From contig WJIV01000205.1 of the NCBI GenBank assembly GCA_014730055.1, positions 1-12,543 on the forward strand: a stretch of 12,543 nt of DNA. Direction: 5' to 3'. Source of the DNA: Candidatus Bathyarchaeota archaeon (GTDB lineage: Archaea; Thermoproteota; Bathyarchaeia; TCS64). The translations under genes and the position numbers were made by a program. The notes below the pieces were generated by a model. The model searched no databases, was not told the origin of the DNA, and saw only the letters and a program-made list of their open reading frames with translations. The stretch's first letter is position 1. Each line of letters starts with the position of its first letter. Below are positions 1 through 6,628 of this stretch, one piece after another.

Positions 1-732
1 CTACCTCAATTCATAGTATCCAGCTCATCTCTGGATATTATAGATGCACATAAGGTCATCTGGGGAGCTAGTGCAATTATATCTGGGTTATCATTATTGC
101 TGTTGATACCAATTAGAGAGGCACCTTCTAAATCAGTAGAGAACAAAGATCAACCTCGTAAAGGGATAAGAAACTGGGGTACAATAGCAAAGTTCAGTCT
201 GGTAAGAAGTTCAAGTGGACTCGGTTGGGGGATGATCGGGAGCCTTATGACTCTTTACTTCTACCAAAGATTCGGTGTAGGTAGCGAGGTCCTTGGCCCA
301 ATATACGCTTTCAGTCGTTTCCTATCCATCTTCAGTTATATGCTTGTACCACGTCTTGTGAGGAGGTTCGGTGATATTAACACTCTCATAGGTTCGAGGA
401 TAGCCTCAGGACTGGTCACAGTTGCTTTTGCAGCAGCTCATAATTATAATATGGCAGTAACACTTCTAGTCCTCAATAGAATCGTTTTAATGTTTAGTAT
501 GCCTATAAGGCAGAACTTTGCCTCAGGTATGGTTGACCCAGACGAGACGGCTACTGCCATTGGGATAAGTAATAGTGCGAGGATGGGGGTAAGATCTGTT
601 GCTCCTACTTTAGCTGGTTATATGTTTGAGGCGGTGAGTCTGTCGCTTCCATTTCACATTGGAGCTGCCTTACTGGCGATAAACGGTGGTCTATACTGGG
701 CTTTTTTCAGGGAAGATAACAGTAACGGTTAA
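1..732 (+). CDS. MFS transporter, C-terminal part (5' end outside window)
   Basis: This is the C-terminal 243 residues of a Major Facilitator Superfamily membrane carrier. The frame is open from base 1 with no stop, so the gene begins upstream; the TTG at 97 is internal. Visible parts in order: a hydrophobic helix ending in LLLLIPIREA, a charged central loop (about residues 38-60, rich in K, N, Q and R), then several hydrophobic segments that would be the second six-helix bundle. The stretch from RQNFASGMVDPDE through ARMGVRSVAPTLAGYMFE resembles the usual helix 10-11 region of MFS proteins, where a basic residue and a GP-like turn recur. The substrate cannot be told from this half. It ends 56 bp before the nitroreductase on the same strand, with an inverted repeat over the stop codon. 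Family assignment is firm; drug or sugar efflux versus uptake is open. Confidence 0.85.
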   Translation, partial: LPQFIVSSSSLDIIDAHKVIWGASAIISGLSLLLLIPIREAPSKSVENKDQPRKGIRNWGTIAKFSLVRSSSGLGWGMIGSLMTLYFYQRFGVGSEVLGPIYAFSRFLSIFSYMLVPRLVRRFGDINTLIGSRIASGLVTVAFAAAHNYNMAVTLLVLNRIVLMFSMPIRQNFASGMVDPDETATAIGISNSARMGVRSVAPTLAGYMFEAVSLSLPFHIGAALLAINGGLYWAFFREDNSNG

Positions 733-756
733 GAAAAAACTCGGATGATTTCTTAA
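729..756 (+). terminator. 8-bp inverted repeat overlapping the MFS stop codon
   Basis: TTAAGAAA (729-736) and TTTCTTAA (749-756) are perfect reverse complements separated by 12 bases, and the left arm contains the TAA stop. The stem is all A/T except one G:C pair and is not followed by a clean oligo-T run, so it would be a weak hairpin. It could end the MFS transcript or serve as a protein-binding palindrome upstream of the nitroreductase promoter. The repeat is seen directly; its role is inferred. Confidence 0.35.
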
Positions 757-788
757 GAGCGACTTGTTATAATAATCCCTGTGATTAT

Positions 789-1625
789 ATGTCTGATAGA
801 AAAGTTCACGGTTATACTAAGGATGATCTTCTAAGCTTCAATCCGGATGATCTCAGGGCTGTACTCCATGAACGAGTCCATCACACTATTGAAGTCTATA
901 TTTACAGGATTTTAAATGGAGAGATGGAAATACCTGATGACTTTGGTAAGGTAGGTGAATACCTCATTGGGTTATGGGAGGAGAGGGGTCTCTCAATGGA
1001 TCCACCTGATATCAAGTGGTGTCAACGATACGTAGATCTGGCAGGTAGATTAAGGGAGGGTGAGAATGTCGAGATCGATGAGGAGTTGCCAATACCCTTC
1101 ACAGAGGAGGAGATTGGCGCTGTTGAGAGGTTGATCTTTGACCGAAAATCGATAAGGCAGTTCAAATCTCAACCAGTACCGGATGATTATATAAGGAGGA
1201 TATTGATGGCTGGGCTTTATGCACCACATGGCTGTAACGTGTGCTGTACACGTTTCTTAGTGCTTAAAGACCCCGAGGAACAGAGACTTGTACGAAGTGA
1301 CATACCCATCGAAAACTGTGTTATGATCGTGGTCCTACAGGAGATGAGTATGTATGAGACCCTACGGTTTGACAAATTCGTCCCTCAGAACATATACTAT
1401 GATGCAGCTGCAGCAGCGGACCATATATGCCTGATGTCGCACGCATTGGGTCTTGGCGCCTGCTGGTTGACGCATGGTGAAGAGACCCAGAGAAGGCTTA
1501 GAGAGCACTTCGGATTAAGTTCTACAATGACCAGTCGAAATCATATTATTATTGGCTGGCCAGACGAGGAGACAATTAAATCAAAAAGGATGGGTCTCGA
1601 TGAGGTCATCCTTAATGAGTTCTAA
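789..1625 (+). CDS. Nitroreductase-family flavoprotein with N-terminal extension
   Basis: The C-terminal part (about residues 110-278) is a nitroreductase-fold domain, expected to bind FMN and to reduce substrates with NAD(P)H in the cytoplasm as a dimer. Supporting motifs are the phosphate-binding RKSIRQF (119-125, normally RRSIR.F), the alanine-rich helix DAAAAADHICLMSHALGLGACW (205-226) and the closing IIIGWPDEE (253-261). The usual flavin loop APSGHNTQPWRF reads APHGCNVCCTRF here (145-156), adding cysteines 149, 152 and 153. Residues 1-105 are a charged, mostly helical extension not found in short nitroreductases, with no recognised domain. The ATG at 789 has no clear Shine-Dalgarno. A TATA-like TTATAATAA at 767-775 sits a little close for a leaderless start, and no other in-frame ATG lies nearby. 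Substrate is unknown. Dehalogenase or dehydropteridine-type roles cannot be excluded. Confidence 0.9.
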   Translation: MSDRKVHGYTKDDLLSFNPDDLRAVLHERVHHTIEVYIYRILNGEMEIPDDFGKVGEYLIGLWEERGLSMDPPDIKWCQRYVDLAGRLREGENVEIDEELPIPFTEEEIGAVERLIFDRKSIRQFKSQPVPDDYIRRILMAGLYAPHGCNVCCTRFLVLKDPEEQRLVRSDIPIENCVMIVVLQEMSMYETLRFDKFVPQNIYYDAAAAADHICLMSHALGLGACWLTHGEETQRRLREHFGLSSTMTSRNHIIIGWPDEETIKSKRMGLDEVILNEF

Positions 1626-1629
1626 TCCA

Positions 1630-1636
1630 ATTTTTT
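1630..1636 (+). terminator. Oligo-T tract after nitroreductase gene
   Basis: A run of T residues just behind the TAA-type stop at 1625, followed by a pyrimidine-rich stretch, matches the intrinsic oligo-T termination signal of archaeal RNA polymerase, which needs no hairpin. Position fits; termination itself is inferred. Confidence 0.45.
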
Positions 1637-1686
1637 CACTCTTGCTCTGAACAAGATATTCTTATCACTGCGGAGACCAATAGAAT

Positions 1687-3354
1687 TTGATTAAAATGGT
1701 TGATGAGGATATTATCAAGGAGATAGAGCGATTTGTTGATGCGGAACTCGGGGGGAGAAAACACCCTGGCTCAAGCCTGTCCCTAATTGATGGTGATAAT
1801 ATAGTATGGTCCAAGGGTTTTGGATACTCTAATGTAGATGAGAAGAGTAGTGCTAGCCCTACAACAGTATATCGCTGTGCCTCGGTTACGAAACCTGTTG
1901 TAACAGTGGGATTACTGCAGTTGATGGAAGAGGGGGAGTTTAATCTAGATGATGAGGTTAACAGACATCTGGATATCAAGATAAGAGATGTGAATGGAGA
2001 ACAGCCTACAATTCGTGATCTTTTGACACATCAGAGCGGTATGCCAACCCGGGTTCCTCCAATATTCTTAATGGAAGAAGAACCGCTGACTATGAGAAGT
2101 TACATTGAATCCGCGGCTAGGAGCGTGAGGCCTAGAGGGGAGAAATGGGCTTATTGCAACACTGCTTACATGATAGTTGGATACCTGATAGAGCTGTTCA
2201 CAAGTCAATCATATGATGAATATGTAACAGAGAAAGTCTTGAAACCACTAGGTATGAATTCAAGTGCTTTCACCCTTACAACTGCGATAGAGAAAAAGCT
2301 TGCTCAAGGATATAAACGAGCGGGAGGTCCTGAGAATCCCTTATTCCCTGTCTCTCCTTACCTTCTTGGTACAGTGCCAGAGGATCCAGCAGGTAGCTTG
2401 TATTCCACAGTACTTGATTTAGCGAATTTCCTGATAATGAATATGAACGGGGGGGTCTTCAAAGGCAAAAAGGTTCTTGAAGAGGAAACAATCAATGAGA
2501 TGCAAAAGCTTCAGGTCTCTTCAGGAAATTCTAGGAGCGGAATGGGTCTAACCTGGTTCTACACAATACATGATGATCATATTATGCTGAATCATACAGG
2601 GGGACTCCCTGACTTCACAAACAATGTTTGCTTCTATCCTGAGGAGAGGATTGGGGTCTGCTGGTTAAGCAACCTTCAGGATGGCTCTGGATGGAGACCA
2701 CCCTCACCAACTGTCTTGAGAATAGCTCTCGGTGAAGATCCGCCAATTGAACCTGAAGCAATTCAGAAGATTCCTGAGAACTGGAATCTCATCTCAGGAA
2801 TCTACGGCGATGAGCTAAATAAGACCGTTATCCAGCCGCAGAATGGCTTCATGATTATGGATGACAGGCTTCTACTAGAGAGTATTACAGACTTTATCTA
2901 TCGTGTGCATGGACCTTCTCATGACGGTGATGAGTTGACATTCGAGTTAGATGAGAAAGGGTCTGTTACACAGTTCTGCTTGGGTACCATTGTAATGCCT
3001 AGGTATCTTCCTCCTTTATGGGCAGTCGATGAGTCTCTAGAACTCATAGGCAGTTGGGTGGGTGAGTACTATGACTCTACAGGTTTTCATCGATTAGAAC
3101 TGGATATAAAGGGGCCTTCCAAAGGAGACGTAATAACTCCCAGTGGTGAAACGATAGAGCTCAGTGATATTAACGCTCAGAAAGGAAAAGTCACTGGGTC
3201 TTTCAAGTACGTAATTCCCGAGGAGTATGCTCGTTGGAGTACGACTAAACAAGCTGATGTAAAGTTTGAATTCACAGCCACAGATGGCAAACTAAAAGGA
3301 GTCATAAGGACGAATCGAGGAAGCGCTTTTATAGAAATGGAAAAGAAGCAGTGA
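1687..3354 (+). CDS. Class C beta-lactamase-like serine hydrolase
   Basis: This is a serine hydrolase of the beta-lactamase/penicillin-binding-protein fold (Pfam Beta-lactamase, PF00144). All three active-site motifs are present, numbering from the TTG: SVTK (66-69, nucleophile S66 and base K69), YCN (156-158, the YxN motif) and HTGG (303-306, the KTG-equivalent box). Other family signatures are DLLTHQSGMP (111-120) and VLKPLGM (184-190). Residues from about 360 to 555 form a beta-rich C-terminal domain, including GSWVGEYYD near residue 457, resembling the lipocalin-like tails of such esterases. No signal peptide is visible, so it should act in the cytoplasm as an esterase, amidase or D-aminopeptidase; this subfamily is rarely a true beta-lactamase. 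The TTG at 1687 has a GGAG 11 bases upstream. The ATG three codons later (1696) is an equally good start. Substrate is unknown. Confidence 0.9.
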   Translation: MIKMVDEDIIKEIERFVDAELGGRKHPGSSLSLIDGDNIVWSKGFGYSNVDEKSSASPTTVYRCASVTKPVVTVGLLQLMEEGEFNLDDEVNRHLDIKIRDVNGEQPTIRDLLTHQSGMPTRVPPIFLMEEEPLTMRSYIESAARSVRPRGEKWAYCNTAYMIVGYLIELFTSQSYDEYVTEKVLKPLGMNSSAFTLTTAIEKKLAQGYKRAGGPENPLFPVSPYLLGTVPEDPAGSLYSTVLDLANFLIMNMNGGVFKGKKVLEEETINEMQKLQVSSGNSRSGMGLTWFYTIHDDHIMLNHTGGLPDFTNNVCFYPEERIGVCWLSNLQDGSGWRPPSPTVLRIALGEDPPIEPEAIQKIPENWNLISGIYGDELNKTVIQPQNGFMIMDDRLLLESITDFIYRVHGPSHDGDELTFELDEKGSVTQFCLGTIVMPRYLPPLWAVDESLELIGSWVGEYYDSTGFHRLELDIKGPSKGDVITPSGETIELSDINAQKGKVTGSFKYVIPEEYARWSTTKQADVKFEFTATDGKLKGVIRTNRGSAFIEMEKKQ

Positions 3355-3411
3355 AAAACTCTATTTTCTCTCCATATTCAATATAGTAACCCAATGGTCT
3401 ATATTTGACCG

Positions 3412-3424
3412 TTTAATATTATAT
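3412..3424 (+). promoter_or_regulatory. TATA-like box for the TFS-like gene
   Basis: An uninterrupted A/T run reading TTTAATATTATAT. If it acts as a TATA box, transcription would start near 3440-3446 and leave a roughly 50-nt leader before the ATG at 3495. It overlaps the upstream ATG at 3423, which argues against that codon being the start. Confidence 0.45.
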
Positions 3425-3483
3425 GAATGAAGGAGCAATCGTTTTACAAATTAAAGGAACGAGGCTCAGTGATATAGCAAATA

Positions 3484-3489
3484 GGAGGT
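3484..3489 (+). promoter_or_regulatory. Shine-Dalgarno GGAGGT fixing the start at 3495
   Basis: GGAGGT lies 5 bases before ATG 3495 and is the strongest Shine-Dalgarno match seen in the window. It selects the internal methionine that begins MEFCENCG, which is where TFS-family proteins normally begin, over the ATG 24 codons upstream. Confidence 0.75.
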
Positions 3490-3494
3490 ATTTG

Positions 3495-3800
3495 ATGGAG
3501 TTTTGCGAGAACTGCGGAAGTATGCTTATGATCGATCCAGACACAGATGAGTTAAGCTGCCCAAACTGCGGGGTAACTCAGAGAACCTTCGAGACTGGGA
3601 CAAAGATAGTCAAAGACCACTCCAGTGATGAGTCTAAGATATACATACAGGGATCAGCAGAGGATAAACCTGCTGTACCCGCAAGCTGTCCCCGTTGTGA
3701 TAACGGAGAAGCTTACGTCTGGACTCAAACAATAGGCTTTGGTAATACAGAGCAGGTTCAGTGTTATCGCTGTACAGAATGCGGCCATACCTGGAGATAG
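3495..3800 (+). CDS. TFS/RPB9-like two-zinc-ribbon protein lacking the DE pair
   Basis: A 101-residue homologue of archaeal transcription factor S, related to RPB9 and TFIIS. The N-terminal ribbon uses C4, C7, C22 and C25 (FCENCGSML, CPNCG). The C-terminal TFIIS-type ribbon uses C65, C68, C93 and C96 and ends in the family hallmark YRCTECGHTWR. Known TFS enters the RNA polymerase funnel and places an Asp-Glu pair at the tip of the second ribbon to stimulate transcript cleavage. Here the corresponding tip reads QTIGFGNTEQVQ (78-89) and has no adjacent acidic pair. It may therefore bind polymerase without rescuing it, as RPB9 or the inhibitory Sulfolobus TFS4 do. The start was moved 24 codons downstream of the longest frame, to the ATG behind GGAGGT. 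The gene stands alone between metabolic genes. Family assignment is strong; loss of cleavage activity is inferred. Confidence 0.9.
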   Translation: MEFCENCGSMLMIDPDTDELSCPNCGVTQRTFETGTKIVKDHSSDESKIYIQGSAEDKPAVPASCPRCDNGEAYVWTQTIGFGNTEQVQCYRCTECGHTWR

Positions 3801-3827
3801 ATCCACTTAATTCAATAAGGGCCTCCA

Positions 3828-3842
3828 TTTTTAGATTTTTTT
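3828..3842 (+). terminator. Double oligo-T terminator of the TFS-like gene
   Basis: Two T runs (five at 3828-3832, seven at 3836-3842) follow the stop at 3800 by about 30 bases and precede the next promoter. This is a good match to archaeal intrinsic termination sites. Confidence 0.6.
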
Positions 3843-3867
3843 CGATTCGGTAATCTTCCTCTACTTC

Positions 3868-3874
3868 TATATAT
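3868..3874 (+). promoter_or_regulatory. TATA box for a leaderless M20 peptidase transcript
   Basis: TATATAT centred 25 bases before the ATG at 3896, with no Shine-Dalgarno in between. Archaeal transcription starts about 25 bp downstream of the box, so the mRNA should begin at or next to the start codon. Confidence 0.65.
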
Positions 3875-3895
3875 CAAATAGAACATATTTCTTCC

Positions 3896-5347
3896 ATGTC
3901 AATAAAAGAGAAGGCATGGAATTGGATAGATGAACATAGTGAGGAGTTCATCGAATTAAGCGATAAAGTATGGGAACTAGCTGAACTCGGTCTAGTAGAG
4001 TTCGAGTCGGCTAAACTCCATGTAGAGATGCTGAGAAAACACGGGTTCAAGGTTGAGCATGGTGTAGCCGGTATGCCAAGTGCGTTTGTGGCTACATGGG
4101 GTAAAGGTGAACCTGTCATCGGATTTATGGGAGAGTACGACGCCCTCCCAGGAATAAGTAACAAGCCTGTTCCTTACAAGGAGCCCCTCGTTGAGGATGG
4201 GCCAGGCCATGGTTGCGGTCACAACATCCATGGGACCAGTGGATTCATGGCAGCTATAGCTACTCGATATGTAATGGAGGAGGAAGGCTTGGAAGGAACG
4301 ATTAAATGCTTCGGCTCTCCAGCGGAGGAGAACTACGACGGGAAGGCGTACATGGTACGGGAGGGGTTTTTTGATGATACTGATGCCTGCCTTAGTCATC
4401 ATCCATCAAGCATGAATGTTGCAGGGCTCTCAAGCAGTAACGCAGTTAATAGTGTTAAGTATGAGTTCCATGGAAAAACAGCTCACGCCGCAGGTAGCCC
4501 CGAACAGGGGAGAAGCAGTCTTGACGCTATTGAGCTAATGAATATTGGTGTTAACTATCTCAGAGAGCATGTTATTCAGGATGCTAGGATCCATTATGTA
4601 ATAGAGGAGGGAGGTGGGCAACCTAATGTTGTACCTGATTATGCTCGTAGCTGGTATTACATCAGGGCACCAGAGAGGAGCCAGGTGGATGAGATCTACA
4701 GGCGGATAAATAAGATAGCAGAGGGAGCCTCACTTATGACCGAGACGGAGCTCCAGGTGGATCTAATTGCTGCAATCTACAATAAGATACCTAACAAGAC
4801 CCTGAGTGAGTTAGTTACTGAGAACATGAGGGAAGTAGGGCATCCTGGATGGACCGAGGAGGAATTACAATTTGCGTCGAAGATCGCTGAGACAATCGAT
4901 CAGAAGGCAAAGATGGAGTCACTAAAGAAGAGAAAAGTACCAGACTACCAGAAATACAAGGACGTAAACCTGGTAACAGATATACTCGATGCATGGAACG
5001 ATGGTGAGATAAGCCACGGTTCCACGGATGTCTCGGACGTATCTTGGCAGTGCCCAACTATGGAGTTCAGTACGAGCTGTAACATACTTGGAGCTCCAGG
5101 TCATGACTGGAGGTTCACCTCCGTCAGCGGTATGAGTATCGGTCATAAGAGTCTAATATTTGCAGCCAAGACGATGTCCGCTAGTGCGCTGGATCTATTC
5201 ACTAAACCAGATTTATTAGAGAAGGCATGGAAGGAGCAAGAGGAACGATTGGATGGTAGAGAGTACTCTTCTCCGATACCTGATCACATAGATCCCCCGC
5301 TTGAGATCGCCAAAGAGGCCTGGGAGAAACTTAAGGGAAAGAGATAA
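3896..5347 (+). CDS. AbgB-like M20 family amidohydrolase
   Basis: A 483-residue zinc-dependent amidohydrolase/carboxypeptidase of the M20 family, closest in length and motifs to AbgB, the B subunit of p-aminobenzoyl-glutamate hydrolase (about 480 residues in E. coli). Key sites: GEYDALPG (79-86); the metal ligands CGH (107-109); EE (144-145) in SPAEENYDGKA; HH (168-169); and the dimerisation-domain AHAAGSPEQGRSSLDA (196-211). GGGQPNVVPDYA (239-250) and STDVSDVSWQCPT (376-388) are typical of the AbgB branch, and GAPGHDW (399-405) supplies the late histidine. It should cleave N-acyl or peptide-like amide bonds in the cytoplasm, releasing an amino acid. No AbgA partner or AbgT carrier is visible, so a homodimer acting on another amide is likely. 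The ATG sits 25 bp after a TATA box. Confidence 0.92.
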   Translation: MSIKEKAWNWIDEHSEEFIELSDKVWELAELGLVEFESAKLHVEMLRKHGFKVEHGVAGMPSAFVATWGKGEPVIGFMGEYDALPGISNKPVPYKEPLVEDGPGHGCGHNIHGTSGFMAAIATRYVMEEEGLEGTIKCFGSPAEENYDGKAYMVREGFFDDTDACLSHHPSSMNVAGLSSSNAVNSVKYEFHGKTAHAAGSPEQGRSSLDAIELMNIGVNYLREHVIQDARIHYVIEEGGGQPNVVPDYARSWYYIRAPERSQVDEIYRRINKIAEGASLMTETELQVDLIAAIYNKIPNKTLSELVTENMREVGHPGWTEEELQFASKIAETIDQKAKMESLKKRKVPDYQKYKDVNLVTDILDAWNDGEISHGSTDVSDVSWQCPTMEFSTSCNILGAPGHDWRFTSVSGMSIGHKSLIFAAKTMSASALDLFTKPDLLEKAWKEQEERLDGREYSSPIPDHIDPPLEIAKEAWEKLKGKR

Positions 5348-5357
5348 ATCTCTTTCA

Positions 5358-5364
5358 TTTTTTT
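5358..5364 (+). terminator. T7 terminator shared with the convergent gene end
   Basis: Seven consecutive T residues begin 11 bases after the M20 peptidase stop and overlap the stop codon of the small gene on the opposite strand. It is well placed to end the plus-strand transcript. Confidence 0.6.
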
Positions 5365-5647
5365 AGTAAACTATTATTGTTCTTGTTTTTCTTATCAATT
5401 TTCCAGCTTCTGGCGTTCCAAGTTTGAGCCATGCCCTCTGAAAAATAAAGTAATTACTTGAATTCGAACTATCCTCGAATACTATCACAACGTGTTCCGG
5501 TACGCCCATTGGGAGTCCCCAAAACAAGACCTTTAACCCATATTCCATTGCAAGCTTCGACCATTTAGGGAGATATCTCTCTCTTTCTTCTAGAGGCATT
5601 CTAAGGAAATCAGCTGTCATTTCGCAGTATGTGATATATTTTGGCAT
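5363..5647 (-). CDS. Small conserved-looking protein of unknown function (94 aa)
   Basis: I do not recognise a named family. The 94-residue product begins MPKYITYCEM and has alternating predicted strands and amphipathic helices: strand 2-9, helix about 18-36 (EERERYLPKWSKLAMEYG), strand 38-44 (LKVLFWG), strand 52-57 (HVVIVFE), helix 63-77, and a final strand 88-94 (TRTIIVY). That beta-alpha-beta-beta-alpha-beta order suggests a ferredoxin-like, dimeric alpha/beta-barrel fold, seen in small monooxygenase and stress proteins. It has no signal peptide or membrane helix. The reading frame fills an otherwise empty gap, has balanced composition, and is not a shadow of another gene. It faces the M20 peptidase tail to tail and diverges from the aminotransferase across a 125-bp gap. 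No clear TATA box or Shine-Dalgarno was found for the ATG at 5647. I am fairly sure it is a gene, but not of its role. Confidence 0.7.
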   Translation of the reverse strand: MPKYITYCEMTADFLRMPLEERERYLPKWSKLAMEYGLKVLFWGLPMGVPEHVVIVFEDSSNSSNYFIFQRAWLKLGTPEAGKLIRKTRTIIVY

Positions 5648-5761
5648 TTTGAGTCAACTGGTGTATCCATGTACTGTATACTCAGCCTATATGTTTTACT
5701 ACTTAGAGTACTATAGAAGGGCATCGGAAGTCTATTATCTGCTTGTTCTTGTTACCATTTC

Positions 5762-5766
5762 AGGTG
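5762..5766 (+). promoter_or_regulatory. Shine-Dalgarno AGGTG supporting a TTG start
   Basis: AGGTG sits 6 bases before TTG 5773 and is complementary to the archaeal 16S 3' end core. An in-frame TAG at 5767-5769 excludes any earlier start. The ATG four codons downstream (5785) would have poorer spacing. Confidence 0.55.
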
Positions 5767-5772
5767 TAGTAT

Positions 5773-6618
5773 TTGTCTGATCCTATGATTTATGTTAACG
5801 GTAATATGGTCTCTAAGAGTGATGCAAAGATAAGCGTTTTCGATGAGGGAGTTACCCATGGATGGGCTGTTTACGAGGGAATCCGCGTATATGAAGGTAA
5901 GATACTTGAGCTTGATGCTCATCTAAACAGGTTATATGCATCAGCGAAAGGCGCGGGTATAGTCATCCCCATTGACCATGCAGAATTCAGGAGGGCAGTT
6001 CTTGAGACTGTGGTAACAAACGATTACAGAAATTGCCATATTGCTCCTTGGATAGGTTATGGAGAGCTTGGTGGGGCGCCTAGTGTTGTTATCAGAATAG
6101 TCGAGAGATCAAGCAAGATGGGAGAACCAGCAACTGCAATGGTTAGCAGTGTAAGAAGGGCTGCTCCGGACAGTATTCCCGCCCAGATCAAGACAAACAG
6201 TCGATTAGACCTAATGTTAGCCAAGATTGAGGCTTCTATAGCAGGTGTTGATTATGCTATTATGCTTGATCATATTGGTTATGTAGCTGAGGCTAGTCTC
6301 GCTAACATAATGATAGTAAAAAATGGCGTTACACTAACACCATACCCAATTAACGCTCTCGAAGGCGTAACTCGTAACTTAATACTTAGACTTCTCCCAA
6401 TGAGTGGCTACAAGGCATTCGAAGATAACATCACACTCCATGATCTATGGACATGTGATGAGGCCTTTGTTTGTGGCACGGGAGCTGAAATACGTCCCAT
6501 TTTAACAATTGACGGTAGAACAATTGGAGAGAGTGAGACGGGTCCTGTTACAGAAAAGGTGATTCAATTATACACTGATTACATTATAACTCACGGTGAG
6601 GAAGTTGACTATAGCTAA
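5773..6618 (+). CDS. Class IV PLP aminotransferase (branched-chain / D-amino-acid type)
   Basis: A 281-residue fold-type IV aminotransferase, which moves amino groups between amino acids and 2-oxo acids using pyridoxal phosphate. The order of motifs matches IlvE: MIYVNG near the start, AKISVFDEG (18-26), YEGIRVYEGKI (34-44), the PLP-binding lysine K140 in PAQIKTNSRLDLMLAKIEA (136-154), E173 in VAEAS, LEGVTR (196-201) and GTGAEIRPI (235-243). Differences from standard IlvE are real: the usual YGDG loop reads THGW (28-31), the normal RG after the second strand is IGYGELGG, and EGS is EAS. Substrate choice could therefore be D-amino acids, amines or aromatic acids rather than Val/Leu/Ile. The TTG start is supported by AGGTG. 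No leucine or isoleucine pathway genes sit nearby, which weakens a biosynthetic reading. Its stop is 10 bp from that of the convergent TSUP gene. Confidence 0.9.
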   Translation: MSDPMIYVNGNMVSKSDAKISVFDEGVTHGWAVYEGIRVYEGKILELDAHLNRLYASAKGAGIVIPIDHAEFRRAVLETVVTNDYRNCHIAPWIGYGELGGAPSVVIRIVERSSKMGEPATAMVSSVRRAAPDSIPAQIKTNSRLDLMLAKIEASIAGVDYAIMLDHIGYVAEASLANIMIVKNGVTLTPYPINALEGVTRNLILRLLPMSGYKAFEDNITLHDLWTCDEAFVCGTGAEIRPILTIDGRTIGESETGPVTEKVIQLYTDYIITHGEEVDYS

Positions 6619-6628
6619 TATTCTTTCT

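Noticed and set aside
97..732. TTG 97 as the start of the first MFS gene
   Set aside because: The frame is open to base 1 with a hydrophobic helix encoded before 97, so this is the tail of a gene entering from the left.
1665..1979. 104-codon minus-strand frame over the start of the serine hydrolase
   Set aside because: Ser/Thr-rich product with no fold-like pattern, antisense to conserved catalytic-domain codons including the nucleophile region.
3992..4402. 136-codon open frame on the minus strand inside the M20 peptidase gene
   Set aside because: It lies wholly antisense to a strongly supported gene, has no recognisable domain, and has a composition expected from reading the complement of that gene.
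5648..5772. Possible small RNA or riboswitch in the 125-bp divergent gap
   Set aside because: No G/C-rich stems or recognisable aptamer core; it is long enough only for two promoters and leaders.
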